The notes under the pieces were generated by a model. It was not told the DNA's origin, ran no database searches, and worked only from the letters and a program-made list of their open reading frames with translations. Made by a program: the position numbers and the translations under genes. Source: Patiriisocius marinus (GTDB lineage: Bacteria; Bacteroidota; Bacteroidia; Flavobacteriales; Flavobacteriaceae). Taken from it: a DNA stretch of 64,000 nucleotides. The stretch is from NCBI RefSeq assembly GCF_008974325.1, contig NZ_BKCG01000002.1:124001-188000 (forward strand), in the 5' to 3' direction. Below are positions 1 through 8,648 of the stretch, one piece after another (the first letter of the stretch is position 1; every line of letters starts with the position of its first letter).

Positions 1-660
1 TTTATCACTCAATATTTTTTCGTAAATATCAAGCTGCTCGTCTGTATCCTCTACATTTATTAATGCTCTACCGTGACCCATTGAAATAAAACCATCCCGC
101 ATACCTGTTTGTACTATAGGGTCTAATTTTAGAAGTCTTAAGTAGTTTGCTATAGTCGATCTGTTTTTCCCAACACGATCACTCATTTCCTCTTGCGTTA
201 AATCAATTTCTTCTATTAAACGCTGGTAGGATAATGCAATTTCAATAGGATCTAAATCTTCTCTTTGAATGTTTTCAACAAGTGCCATTTCTAACGACTC
301 TTGGTCATTAGCGATACGAATATATGCAGGTATTGTTTTTAAACCAATTAATGATGATGCTCTATAACGACGCTCACCACTTACAAGTTGGTATTTGTTA
401 AATTCTAATTTTCTAACAGTTATAGGTTGAATAACACCAAGTTCTTTGATGGATGATGCTAATTCTCTAAGGGCTTCTTCATTAAAACTCGTACGTGGTT
501 GGTACGGGTTCATTTCAATACTAGTGAGGTCTAGCTCTACAATGCTACCTACTACTTTGTCTGCATTTTTATCTTGTGCAGATTGTATATCGTTTGCAGG
601 ATCTTTTAATAGTGCAGATAAACCGCGACCCAATGCTTGTTTTTTAGTTGCTTTTGCCAT
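1..660 (-). CDS. parB: Chromosome-partitioning protein ParB, N-terminal 220 residues (cut by window edge)
   Basis: Reading the minus strand from ATG at 660 gives an open frame of 220 codons that runs off the left edge, so the C-terminus is missing. It begins with the lysine-rich leader and GLGRGLSALL-type motif usual for ParB. The CTP-binding and sliding-clamp signature GERRYRA is present, as is the ENIQREDL box. A helix-turn-helix (LTQEEMSDRVGKNRSTIANY) follows, which would read parS. ParB loads on parS and is moved by ParA to segregate replicated origins. It lies 61 bases downstream of parA on the same strand, the usual parA-parB order. Family assignment is firm; only the missing part is unseen. 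Confidence 0.96.
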   Translation of the reverse strand, partial: MAKATKKQALGRGLSALLKDPANDIQSAQDKNADKVVGSIVELDLTSIEMNPYQPRTSFNEEALRELASSIKELGVIQPITVRKLEFNKYQLVSGERRYRASSLIGLKTIPAYIRIANDQESLEMALVENIQREDLDPIEIALSYQRLIEEIDLTQEEMSDRVGKNRSTIANYLRLLKLDPIVQTGMRDGFISMGHGRALINVEDTDEQLDIYEKILSDK

Positions 661-721
661 TTTGTAATTTTACAATCGTGGTAACATTTATTTGAATTCT
701 AAATACTAGAAATCCAATATA

Positions 722-1489
722 TTAAGCTTCATTTTTAGCAATTAATTCTTCAGCTAAACTTAAGTAATTATTTGCTCCTTTACTGCTTGCATCATAGCTA
801 ATAATACTTTCTCCGTAACTAGGTGCTTCACTTAAACGTACATTTCGTTGAATGATTGTTTTAAATACCATTGCATCAAAATGTTTTTTAACTTCTTCAA
901 CCACTTGATTTGAAAGTCGTAAACGAGAATCATACATTGTTAAAAGTAATCCTTCAATATCTAATTCTGGATTGTGAATTTTCTGGACACTTTTTATAGT
1001 GTTCAGTAATTTTCCAAGCCCTTCTAGTGCGAAATATTCACACTGAATAGGTATTATTACAGAATCTGCCGCTGTTAGCGCGTTAAGAGTTAGTAACCCT
1101 AACGATGGAGCACAATCTATTAATATATAGTCGTACGAGTCCTTTAAGCCTCTAATGACTTCTTTAAGCATGTATTCACGATTCTCTTTATCAACTAGTT
1201 CAATTTCAATTGCAACTAAGTCAATATGTGCTGGAATAATATCTAAATTAGGCGAAGATGTTTGTAAAATCGCATTTTTAGCCGTGGTTGAATGTTCTAA
1301 TAGTTGATATGTTCCATTTGTAACAGCTTCTACATCAATACCTAGTCCTGATGTGGCGTTAGCTTGTGGATCTGCATCAATTAATAGTACTTTTTTTTCT
1401 AACACCCCTAAAGAGGCTGCTAAATTTACAGATGTCGTGGTTTTACCTACGCCACCTTTTTGGTTTGCAATCGCAATAATTTTGCCCAT
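722..1489 (-). CDS. parA: Chromosome-partitioning ATPase ParA (Soj)
   Basis: This 255-residue protein is a deviant-Walker ATPase of the ParA/MinD group. KGGVGKTT is at residues 11-18 with the signature lysine K11, Walker B is near residue 125 (YILIDCAPSLG), and DADPQAN is near residue 40. It is short and lacks an N-terminal helix-turn-helix, so it is the chromosomal Soj type, not a plasmid ParA that represses its own promoter. It should work with ParB, encoded just downstream, as an ATP-dependent DNA-bound gradient for origin segregation. The ATG at 1489 starts exactly at the conserved MGKIIAIANQKGG. Confidence 0.97.
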   Translation of the reverse strand: MGKIIAIANQKGGVGKTTTSVNLAASLGVLEKKVLLIDADPQANATSGLGIDVEAVTNGTYQLLEHSTTAKNAILQTSSPNLDIIPAHIDLVAIEIELVDKENREYMLKEVIRGLKDSYDYILIDCAPSLGLLTLNALTAADSVIIPIQCEYFALEGLGKLLNTIKSVQKIHNPELDIEGLLLTMYDSRLRLSNQVVEEVKKHFDAMVFKTIIQRNVRLSEAPSYGESIISYDASSKGANNYLSLAEELIAKNEA

Positions 1490-1662
1490 GAAAATTGAAA
1501 ATATAAGCGATAAAATTACAATTATTTAACCGATTTAGAAACCCCTTTTGTTAACAGAGAGTGAACAATAATTAAGGTTTATGTTAGCTATTGTTCCGAA
1601 ATATGAAAACTTTGTTAATAGTACATGAAATTTAAACACTTAAAATTTCGGAAACAGCTCTA

Positions 1663-2220
1663 TTACTGCTTTTTAGGACTATTGTAGCTGTAAACTATGC
1701 AAGGGTTCAAATTTGATGATTCAACAAGTTTGGGGTGATTAAATTCTCCAGAATAATGCATTCCAATCTTTTTCATTACATTAATTGATGGAGTATTTAT
1801 ATTAGAAGCTACTGAGATGATGGTTTTAATCTCTAAATTTTTAATCGCATAGTCCAAACAAGCTTTTGCTGCTTCAGTTGCATAGCCATTTCCCCAAGCA
1901 TTTATAGCTAGTCGCCAACCTATGTCTACATTGGGAGTGAAAGGGCTTTCGTAAGTTTGCTTCATTATTCCTGTAAAACCTATAAAAACAGGAAGATTAC
2001 TTTTTGTTTCTAAAATATCAACTGCGAAATAGGTGTAACCTTCTTTCTCATAATGCAAGTTAAACCTAGTAATTAAACTAAAAGCTTCTTCTTTTTTTAA
2101 TACGTTAGGGAAGTGCTTCATTACTTCTAGATCAGCGCACATTTCCGCAAAGGGAAAATAATCACTAGCTTTCCAAAGTCGTAAACCTAATCTTTCAGTT
2201 TTAAGTATGTAATCACCCAT
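1663..2220 (-). CDS. GNAT-family N-acetyltransferase (RimJ/RimL-like)
   Basis: The 185 residues show the acetyltransferase fold of the RimJ/RimL branch: an N-terminal TERLGLRLW strand, the central DIGWRLAINAWGNGYATEAA acetyl-CoA binding segment, and the late SINVMKKIGM motif. Such enzymes acetylate N-terminal amines of ribosomal proteins or small molecules; the substrate cannot be told. It starts 24 bases after the stop of the methylmalonyl-CoA mutase large subunit on the same strand, so it may be the last gene of that operon. A TATATTTA stretch in the gap could also give it its own weak promoter. Confidence 0.85.
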   Translation of the reverse strand: MGDYILKTERLGLRLWKASDYFPFAEMCADLEVMKHFPNVLKKEEAFSLITRFNLHYEKEGYTYFAVDILETKSNLPVFIGFTGIMKQTYESPFTPNVDIGWRLAINAWGNGYATEAAKACLDYAIKNLEIKTIISVASNINTPSINVMKKIGMHYSGEFNHPKLVESSNLNPCIVYSYNSPKKQ

Positions 2221-2244
2221 AACGAAAGTTCTAAATATAGTATT

Positions 2245-4383
2245 CTAAGCTATGGAGTCTGTAAGTATTTCAAGCATTTCTATAGCAGCGTCGCTAATGC
2301 GAGTACCTGGACCATATACTGCTACTGCTCCAGCATCAAATAGAAATTGATAATCTTGCGCTGGAATAACTCCGCCAACAATTACCATAATGTCATCTCT
2401 GCCTAGGGCATTCATTTCAGCAATTACTTGCGGTACAAGTGTTTTGTGTCCTGCAGCTAAAGATGAGATCCCTAAAATATGAACATCATTTTCAACAGCT
2501 TGTTTTGCAGCTTCTTTAGGCGTTTGGAACAGTGGGCCGATATCAACATCAAAACCAACATCTGCATAACCTGTTGCAACAACTTTTGCACCTCTATCGT
2601 GACCATCTTGCCCCATTTTTGCAATCATTATACGCGGACGACGACCGTCAAGTTTTGCAAACTTGTCTGCCATTTCTCTCGCTTTCGCAAATGATGGATC
2701 TTGTTTAATTTCTTTACTATACACGCCGCTAAATGATTTAATGGTTGCTTTGTATCTACCAAAAGCTTCTTCAAGTGCATCACTAATTTCTCCAAGTGTT
2801 GCTCTTGCTCTTGCTGCAGTTATTGCTAAAGCTAATAAATTTCCAGAACCTTCTTTAGCGGCAGCGGTCAATTTTTCTAAATTAACTTTTACTTCAGCAT
2901 CATTTCTATTCTTCTTTAATGTTGCTAATCTATTTAATTGAGACTGTCTAACCTTTTGATTGTCAACATCTAAAATTTGTAGTGGGTCTTCTTTTTTTAA
3001 GCGAAATTTATTTACACCAACAATTATATCTTGTCCGCTATCTATGCGAGCTTGTTTTCTAGCAGCAGCTTCTTCAATGCGTAGTTTAGGAATTCCTGCT
3101 TCAATAGCTTTAGTCATTCCTCCTAATTCTTCAACTTCTTGTATTAATTTCCAAGCTTTCTCAGCAATATCATTCGTTAAATTCTCTACATAAAAACTAC
3201 CACCCCATGGGTCGACGGTTTTAGTAATATGTGTTTCTTCTTGAAGAAATATTTGTGTGTTTCTTGCTATTCTCGCAGAAAAATCTGTAGGTAAAGCAAT
3301 GGCTTCATCTAATGCATTTGTGTGTAGCGACTGTGTTCCGCCAAAGGCAGCTGCCGATGCTTCTATACAAGTTCGTGCAACATTATTAAATGGATCTTGC
3401 TCTGTTAAACTCCATCCACTAGTTTGACAATGTGTGCGTAACGCAAGTGATTTTTTGTTTTTTGGATTAAACTGTTTTACCATTTTAGCCCATAACATTC
3501 TAGCAGCTCGCATTTTTGCAATCTCCATAAAATGATTCATTCCTATTGCCCAGAAAAAAGAGAGGCGAGGAGCAAATGTATCGATATCCATACCTGCATC
3601 CAGTCCTTTTCTAATATATTCTAATCCGTCAGCAAGTGTATATGCTAGTTCAATATCGCAAGTTGCACCTGCTTCTTGCATATGGTATCCCGAAATCGAA
3701 ATACTATTAAACTTAGGCATGTTTTTAGATGTATATTCAAATATGTCACTAATAATTTTCATAGAAGGAGTAGGAGGGTATATGTAAGTATTACGTACCA
3801 TAAACTCCTTTAAAATGTCATTTTGAATTGTTCCTGCTAAAAGCTCAGGAGATACTCCTTGCTCTTCTGCAGCAACTACGTAAAATGCCATAATAGGTAA
3901 AACAGCTCCATTCATTGTCATTGAAACGCTCATTTTGTCTAGCGGAATCTGATCAAATAAAATCTTCATGTCCTCAACACTGTCAATGGCAACACCTGCT
4001 TTTCCTACATCTCCAACCACCCGTTCGTGATCACTGTCATACCCACGATGGGTAGCAAGGTCAAAAGCAACAGAGAGCCCTTTTTGTCCTGCCGCAAGAT
4101 TACGACGGTAAAATGCGTTACTTTCTTCAGCAGTCGAAAATCCTGCATATTGTCTAATAGTCCAAGGACGTCTAACATACATTGTAGAATATGGACCACG
4201 TAAGTGTGGTGCTATTCCTGCAACAAAATCTAAATGATTTAAGTCCTTAACATCTGCTTTTGTGTAATTTTTTTTAACCGAAATGTCCTCGGCAGTTAAA
4301 AATGTTGCTGTTGACTTTTTTGCTTCAGAGCTATTTTTTTCTGAAGACTGAAGCGATAATTTTGTTACATCTTTTCTATTCAT
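2245..4383 (-). CDS. mutB: Methylmalonyl-CoA mutase, large (catalytic, B12-binding) subunit
   Basis: This 712-residue protein interconverts (R)-methylmalonyl-CoA and succinyl-CoA using adenosylcobalamin. The N-terminal TIM barrel carries [20 protein letters not shown] and the substrate-pocket region [19 protein letters not shown]. The C-terminal flavodoxin-like domain holds DGHDRG at 593-598, where His595 is the lower cobalt ligand, followed by the GISSLAAGH and VGG segments. Length matches the family. The ATG at 4383 lies inside the end of the small-subunit gene (8-base overlap), indicating translational coupling and a 1:1 heterodimer. The pathway link is propionyl-CoA or odd-chain and branched-chain catabolism; epimerase and carboxylase genes are not in the window. 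The symbol follows mutAB usage; scpA is also used. Confidence 0.97.
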   Translation of the reverse strand: MNRKDVTKLSLQSSEKNSSEAKKSTATFLTAEDISVKKNYTKADVKDLNHLDFVAGIAPHLRGPYSTMYVRRPWTIRQYAGFSTAEESNAFYRRNLAAGQKGLSVAFDLATHRGYDSDHERVVGDVGKAGVAIDSVEDMKILFDQIPLDKMSVSMTMNGAVLPIMAFYVVAAEEQGVSPELLAGTIQNDILKEFMVRNTYIYPPTPSMKIISDIFEYTSKNMPKFNSISISGYHMQEAGATCDIELAYTLADGLEYIRKGLDAGMDIDTFAPRLSFFWAIGMNHFMEIAKMRAARMLWAKMVKQFNPKNKKSLALRTHCQTSGWSLTEQDPFNNVARTCIEASAAAFGGTQSLHTNALDEAIALPTDFSARIARNTQIFLQEETHITKTVDPWGGSFYVENLTNDIAEKAWKLIQEVEELGGMTKAIEAGIPKLRIEEAAARKQARIDSGQDIIVGVNKFRLKKEDPLQILDVDNQKVRQSQLNRLATLKKNRNDAEVKVNLEKLTAAAKEGSGNLLALAITAARARATLGEISDALEEAFGRYKATIKSFSGVYSKEIKQDPSFAKAREMADKFAKLDGRRPRIMIAKMGQDGHDRGAKVVATGYADVGFDVDIGPLFQTPKEAAKQAVENDVHILGISSLAAGHKTLVPQVIAEMNALGRDDIMVIVGGVIPAQDYQFLFDAGAVAVYGPGTRISDAAIEMLEILTDSIA

Positions 4384-5755
4384 GGCTCAGTCTTTCTTGT
4401 TCAATATTTTCAGATAATCTTTTTGTTACGATAGGAGCGAGGAGTGTTTTTCCTGATTTCTGTTTAAGAAACGGATAGAGTTCTATAGAGTCTTTCATCA
4501 TATCCTGTTTATTGATATGTTTATTAGTTCCTAATAATACTAAACTACCATTATCAAAAAGGGCTTGTTCTTTCGCAGCACTTTCTTTAATTTTTTTCAA
4601 GATAGTGCCTTCTTTTAGTCCTTCTAAGAAACCTCCTTTTGTTTCTAATTCTTTAAAGAGAATTAATGCTTTTTCAGCCATTTCATTAGTCAAACTTTCA
4701 ATGTAATAACTACCATCTGCTGCATTTGAAACTTCGCCAAAATAGCTTTCGGCTTTAAGGATTAATAATTGGTTTCTTGAAATGCGATCGCCAAACTCAT
4801 TTCGTTTGTGATACAAAGCGTCATAAGGGGTGTTTACAATTGTATTTGCCCCACCAAGTGCGGCGCTCATACACTCAGTTGTACTTCGGAGCATATTTAC
4901 ATTATAATCGTAAAGTGTTTTGTTTCTTGTAGAAGGCGTTGCTAAAATATGGCAATTTTCTATTACACTGTATTCTTTAGCTAAAGCTGCATATAATAAT
5001 CGAAGTGCTCTTATTTTCGCAATTTCAAAGAAGTAATTACTTCCTTGCGCTACTTTAAATGTTATATGAAATGGAACTGTTTTTCCACCTTTATAATTTC
5101 CGAAGAAATGATTTAAATATTCATTTGCTTGCGAAAGGCTGTAGGCTAATTGCTGTACCATTGTGGCACCACTATTTTGAAGTAGCGTTGTATCTACACT
5201 AATAATATGATTTTCGGGATGCTCTTTAAGTAGTGAATTTAGCGCTTCGTGATCTTTATGTTGATTTGTAAACCAATTACCTGTTGCAGCTAATTTACCT
5301 AATGGGTCAACATTACAAAATAAAGTGCTATTTCTCTCTGCGAAATAATAGAGTAATTTGTTAGTGAAGTCAGTGTCTAAAAATGAAAAATTAGCGTAAA
5401 AGTAATTGTTTTCAATTTCAATATTTCCAAAAAATAAGTCAATATCAAAAGGACTGTCAGCTTTAAAAACTAATGTTTGAGCGCCTCTTTTAAGTGAATC
5501 TATAGCGATTGATGAAGCAATTTCTTCATTGTCAATAAATACTTCTTGTCCAATAAACCATTCGGTTGGGTGACCCGTAATAGGTTTTACTATAGGTGTT
5601 TCGTCGTTGTGGTAAAATGGTTTTACGTGAATTCCTTCTAGACTTTTATAAATAAGTGTGTCGTTATAATCTGCACCTTTTAAATCTACTTGTATTTGTT
5701 GTTTCCAGGCTTTAGCAGAAACAGCGTCAAATTCTGAAAATAGGGTATTGATCAT
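4376..5755 (-). CDS. mutA: Methylmalonyl-CoA mutase, small subunit (short form)
   Basis: 459 residues related to the barrel domain of the large subunit ([48 protein letters not shown]). It has no cobalamin-binding domain and ends shortly after the barrel, so it is well below the roughly 620 residues of the Propionibacterium-type small subunit. I regard this as the usual flavobacterial short form and not a truncation, because the frame is intact and ends in an 8-base overlap with mutB. The role is structural, as partner of the catalytic subunit. Its start is 31 bases after the stop of the FtsB/DivIC-like gene. Confidence 0.93.
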   Translation of the reverse strand: MINTLFSEFDAVSAKAWKQQIQVDLKGADYNDTLIYKSLEGIHVKPFYHNDETPIVKPITGHPTEWFIGQEVFIDNEEIASSIAIDSLKRGAQTLVFKADSPFDIDLFFGNIEIENNYFYANFSFLDTDFTNKLLYYFAERNSTLFCNVDPLGKLAATGNWFTNQHKDHEALNSLLKEHPENHIISVDTTLLQNSGATMVQQLAYSLSQANEYLNHFFGNYKGGKTVPFHITFKVAQGSNYFFEIAKIRALRLLYAALAKEYSVIENCHILATPSTRNKTLYDYNVNMLRSTTECMSAALGGANTIVNTPYDALYHKRNEFGDRISRNQLLILKAESYFGEVSNAADGSYYIESLTNEMAEKALILFKELETKGGFLEGLKEGTILKKIKESAAKEQALFDNGSLVLLGTNKHINKQDMMKDSIELYPFLKQKSGKTLLAPIVTKRLSENIEQERLSHE

Positions 5756-5786
5756 GTGGTTTAATGTTTTACATTTTCCCGAAGTA

Positions 5787-6104
5787 TTACTTTAAACTGT
5801 CTTCGTTTTCAATGATATAAATATCTTCATTTTCCTTCTTTAAATAGTATTTTTCTCGAGCAAATTTTTCCATCTCAGTACTATCTTTCATTTTTTCTAT
5901 GAAGGCTTTGTCTTTTAATATTTCGGCTTTATGAAACTCTTTACTTTCTTCAAGAGCTTCAATGTCTTCATTTAATTCGTTATGAAAAAACCAATTGTTC
6001 GCATCGAAGAAAAACATCCAAATGACAAATAGTACGAGAATGAGCGCATATTTATTGCCCAGCCATTTAATCCACCATTGTTGTTTGACTTCTGAAATTT
6101 TCAT
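5787..6104 (-). CDS. FtsB/DivIC-family septum formation initiator
   Basis: 105 residues: a short cytoplasmic N-terminus, one membrane segment (about residues 18-35, YALILVLFVIWMFFFDANNWF), then a coiled coil and the family EKFAREKYYLKKENEDIYII end. This matches divisome FtsB/DivIC proteins, which bridge FtsQ and FtsL at midcell. It starts 3 bases after the uridine kinase stop, so the two genes are surely co-transcribed. The same order udk-ftsB-mutAB is, as far as I know, common in flavobacteria. Confidence 0.9.
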   Translation of the reverse strand: MKISEVKQQWWIKWLGNKYALILVLFVIWMFFFDANNWFFHNELNEDIEALEESKEFHKAEILKDKAFIEKMKDSTEMEKFAREKYYLKKENEDIYIIENEDSLK

Positions 6105-6107
6105 AAA

Positions 6108-6713
6108 TTATAATCTGTTGGCTATAATTGTTCTAAGAACATCTACCGCTACGGTATTGTACCTATTTGTTGGAATTATAATATCAGCAAATTCCTTAGT
6201 AGGCTCAATAAATTGCTGGTGCATAGGTTTTAATGTTGTTTGGTAACGACTCAATACTTCATCGAGATCTCTTCCTCTTTCTGCTATATCACGTTTTAAA
6301 CGACGTATTAATCGTTCGTCACTGTCTGCGTGAACGTACACTGTTAAGTCAAACATTTCACGAATGTCTGGGTGAGTCAGGATTAAAATACCTTCTACGA
6401 TTACTACCTTTTTAGGATGTGTAGTCGTAGTTTCTTTTGTGCGATTATGTTCAACAAAAGAGTAGCTAGGTTGTTCAAATGATTTTCCTTCTTTAAGGAG
6501 TTTTAAGTGTTCAACTAGCAAGTCGAAATCAATCGAAATGGGGTGATCAAAATTAATGGCAACACGCTCCTCATAACTTAGATGACTAGTATCTTTATAA
6601 TATGAGTCTTGTGAAATTACACAAACTTCGTCAACAGGTAATTGTTCAATTATTTGATTTACTACTGTTGTTTTTCCACTTCCGGTTCCGCCTGCGATAC
6701 CAATAATTAGCAT
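6108..6713 (-). CDS. udk: Uridine kinase
   Basis: 201 residues of the uridine/cytidine kinase family, phosphorylating uridine and cytidine in the pyrimidine salvage pathway. The P-loop GGTGSGKTT is at residues 8-16. Further family motifs are SQDSYYKD, NFDHPISIDFD (nucleoside binding), VVIVEGIL and RLIRRLKRDIAERGRD. Length fits the bacterial enzyme (about 210). It is the first gene of a minus-strand run continuing into ftsB, mutA and mutB. A TATTTTTG -7 box lies about 14 bases before its ATG. Confidence 0.96.
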   Translation of the reverse strand: MLIIGIAGGTGSGKTTVVNQIIEQLPVDEVCVISQDSYYKDTSHLSYEERVAINFDHPISIDFDLLVEHLKLLKEGKSFEQPSYSFVEHNRTKETTTTHPKKVVIVEGILILTHPDIREMFDLTVYVHADSDERLIRRLKRDIAERGRDLDEVLSRYQTTLKPMHQQFIEPTKEFADIIIPTNRYNTVAVDVLRTIIANRL

Positions 6714-6726
6714 AATGAGTTTTTTA

Positions 6727-6734
6727 CAAAAATA
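6727..6734 (-). promoter_or_regulatory. Probable -7 promoter box for the udk operon
   Basis: Minus-strand TATTTTTG fits the Bacteroidota TAnnTTTG element and lies about 14 bases upstream of the udk ATG. A TTG lies 17 bases further up (6752-6754), slightly closer than the usual 19. Spacing makes this a moderate call. Confidence 0.5.
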
Positions 6735-6768
6735 CAGTTTTAACTATGTAGCAAAAGCCTAGTGAGGA

Positions 6769-7221
6769 TTACTTTTCAACACTTGCAACCTCTTCTACAG
6801 TTACTATGTTTTCTTGAGTATTTCCCCAACTATTCATTATATAGTTCATTACATCAGCAACTTCTTCATTGCTTAACCCCATAGGTTGCATAATATTATC
6901 GTACATTTTTCCATTTACAGTTATTTCACCTTTCAGTCCATATTTTACGGCTTTTATACTTTCAAGTCTTTTTTCTGTTAACCAATTTGATCCTTTTAAT
7001 GGTGGGTAACTACGTCCTATTCCTTTGCCTTTAGGGCGGTGGCATTGATTGCAGAAATTTTTATATACATCAGCTCCTCTTTCAATACTCATTTCTAAAG
7101 GAGTTTGCATAATTTCCTTTTGTGAGCCAATTGCGACAGTTTTTGTTTTTTCGGTTTTATTATTACAAGAACTAAATCCGAAAATTATGAGTAAGAGTAG
7201 GAGTAGGAAGTGTGATTTCAT
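6769..7221 (-). CDS. c-type cytochrome lipoprotein
   Basis: 150 residues. A lipoprotein signal peptide ends in FSSC with Cys19 as lipidated residue. One heme c site, CNQCH (57-61), follows, then a class-I cytochrome fold with a probable Met axial ligand in MQPMGLSNEEVADVMNY. It should sit on the periplasmic face of a membrane and carry single electrons. It follows the sugar dehydrogenase by 16 bases on the same strand; the natural inference is that it accepts electrons from the PQQ enzyme. The C-terminal tail after the fold is short and acidic. Confidence 0.9.
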   Translation of the reverse strand: MKSHFLLLLLLIIFGFSSCNNKTEKTKTVAIGSQKEIMQTPLEMSIERGADVYKNFCNQCHRPKGKGIGRSYPPLKGSNWLTEKRLESIKAVKYGLKGEITVNGKMYDNIMQPMGLSNEEVADVMNYIMNSWGNTQENIVTVEEVASVEK

Positions 7222-7237
7222 TAATTAATTTTATTTT

Positions 7238-8365
7238 TTATTTCTGTGGAACTAATTTGTATATCCCGTCGCCTTCAACTGCTATATAAATATAACCATC
7301 AGGTGCTTGTTTAACGTTTCTAACTCGACCTATATCTTCAGCAATCTTATTTCTATTGATTATTTTTTCTCCATCTAATTCTAGAAGCTCAACATAATTA
7401 AATTTTAATGAGCCTACTAGTAAATTATTTTTCCAATCTGGATATTTATCTCCACTTACAAAAGTCATCCCGCAAGGTGCAATGGAAGGAACCCAATAAT
7501 ATACTGGTTGTTCCATACCATCCATTTCTGTTTTATTGGTGAATTTGGTTCCGCTGTAATTTACTCCATAACTTATTAATGGCCATCCGTAATTTCCACC
7601 TTCTTTTAAAATATTTACTTCATCGCCACCTTTTGGTCCGTGTTCGTGAATCCATATTTTTCCGGTTAATGGATGTTTAACCATACCTTGGGGATTTCGA
7701 TTACCGAAAGTGTAAATTGCTTGTTTAGCATTTGGTTCATTAACAAATGGATTGTCTTCAGGAATACGGCCGTCGTCGTGAAGCCTGTAAATTTTACCTC
7801 CATCTCTTGTAATATCTTGTGGGTTTAAATCACGTTCACCGCGTTCACCAATTGAAAAATAAATATACCCATCATTGTCAAATTCAATTCTAGATCCAAA
7901 ATGCTGTCCTTTTGTAGTATTAGGTTCCGCTTTATATAATTGCTCTATTGTAGTGAGTGACATTTCAGAAGAAAGTTTACAACGTATTAATCGTGTATTT
8001 CCACCATCACCCTCACCCAAAGTAGATGCGTGTGTAATGTAGATCCAGCCATTATTAATATAATTAGGGTGTAATTTAATATCTAATAAACCACCTTGAC
8101 CTCTGTTATATACCTCTGGTACATTTGTAATAGATGTTTTTTTTCCGTCTTTAAAATGTATAAGCTCACCACTTTTTTCTGTAATTAACATAGCGCCGTC
8201 AGGTAACCAAGTCATTCCCCAAGGGTTGCTTAGATTATCTACAACTTTCACTATTGAATATGGTCTAGATTCAACAGGTTTTAAAGCAATATCATTATCT
8301 TTTTGTGAAGCGGGACAAGCTGCTAGAGTGATAGCTAATGCTAAAAGTATTAAAATTTTCATCAC
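7238..8365 (-). CDS. PQQ-dependent sugar (aldose) dehydrogenase family lipoprotein
   Basis: 375 residues. A lipobox LAAC gives Cys17 as the mature N-terminus. The rest is the six-bladed propeller of soluble glucose/aldose sugar dehydrogenases: LSNPWGMTWLPDG, QGGLLDIKLHPNY, FGSRIEFDNDGYIYFSIGERG, YTFGNRNPQGM, HEHGPKGGDEVN and SIAPCGMTFVSG are all characteristic. These enzymes oxidise sugars in the periplasm with PQQ and calcium. Paired with the cytochrome c gene downstream (16-base gap), it forms a small periplasmic oxidation module. The natural substrate is unknown; Asd-type enzymes are broad in specificity. Confidence 0.92.
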   Translation of the reverse strand: MMKILILLALAITLAACPASQKDNDIALKPVESRPYSIVKVVDNLSNPWGMTWLPDGAMLITEKSGELIHFKDGKKTSITNVPEVYNRGQGGLLDIKLHPNYINNGWIYITHASTLGEGDGGNTRLIRCKLSSEMSLTTIEQLYKAEPNTTKGQHFGSRIEFDNDGYIYFSIGERGERDLNPQDITRDGGKIYRLHDDGRIPEDNPFVNEPNAKQAIYTFGNRNPQGMVKHPLTGKIWIHEHGPKGGDEVNILKEGGNYGWPLISYGVNYSGTKFTNKTEMDGMEQPVYYWVPSIAPCGMTFVSGDKYPDWKNNLLVGSLKFNYVELLELDGEKIINRNKIAEDIGRVRNVKQAPDGYIYIAVEGDGIYKLVPQK

Positions 8366-8473
8366 TAAAAGTTTAATTTTAAAGATACGGAAAAGGGCTT
8401 AAATAAACACATTACTAATAATTGTGGAAGGAAAATATTTTAAACCGAAATACTAATAACCTTAAAAATAAAG

Positions 8474-8506
8474 CACAAAAAAACCAGTCTAACAAAAGAC
8501 TGGTTT
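8474..8506 (-). terminator. Rho-independent terminator after tRNA-Pro
   Basis: AAACCAGTCT and AGACTGGTTT form a perfect 10-bp stem with a 6-base loop (8481-8506). In the minus direction it is followed by an unbroken T run. It lies 7 bases beyond the tRNA-Pro 3' end. Confidence 0.85.
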
Positions 8507-8512
8507 ATTAAG

Positions 8513-8587
8513 TCGGGGTAGCAAGATTCGAACTTGCGACCTCCTCGTCCCAAACGAGGCGCGATAACCGGGCTACGCTATACCCCG
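8513..8587 (-). tRNA. tRNA-Pro (TGG anticodon)
   Basis: The minus-strand cloverleaf is complete: acceptor CGGGGTA/TACCCCG, D arm closed by GCG/CGC, anticodon stem CCTCG/CGAGG around loop TTTGGGA (anticodon TGG), and T arm GCAAG-TTCGAAT-CTTGC. The discriminator is A and no CCA is encoded, so CCA must be added after transcription. A perfect promoter lies upstream and a strong terminator downstream, so it is a single-gene unit. Confidence 0.97.
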
Positions 8588-8600
8588 AAAATTCTGAATG

Positions 8601-8630
8601 CAAAATTAATACTTTCTTTAAATGTCACAA
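8601..8630 (-). promoter_or_regulatory. Bacteroidota consensus promoter of tRNA-Pro
   Basis: On the minus strand TTG (8630-8628), 19 bases, then TAATTTTG (8608-8601). This is an exact match to the TTG-N19-TAnnTTTG promoter used by the Bacteroidota primary sigma factor. The predicted start of transcription is a few bases before the tRNA 5' end. Confidence 0.85.
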
Positions 8631-8648
8631 GATAAATCGGTATAAATT

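Noticed and set aside
446-667. Plus-strand open frame of 73 codons opposite parB
   Set aside because: It is the antisense shadow of parB, which reads through the same bases with all family motifs.
2479-3193. Several plus-strand frames opposite the mutase genes
   Set aside because: Low-complexity Ser/Leu/Ala-rich shadows of mutB; no start context or family likeness.
4376-5755. Truncated small mutase subunit as a pseudogene
   Set aside because: The frame is intact and coupled to mutB; the missing B12-like domain is not needed in the non-catalytic subunit.
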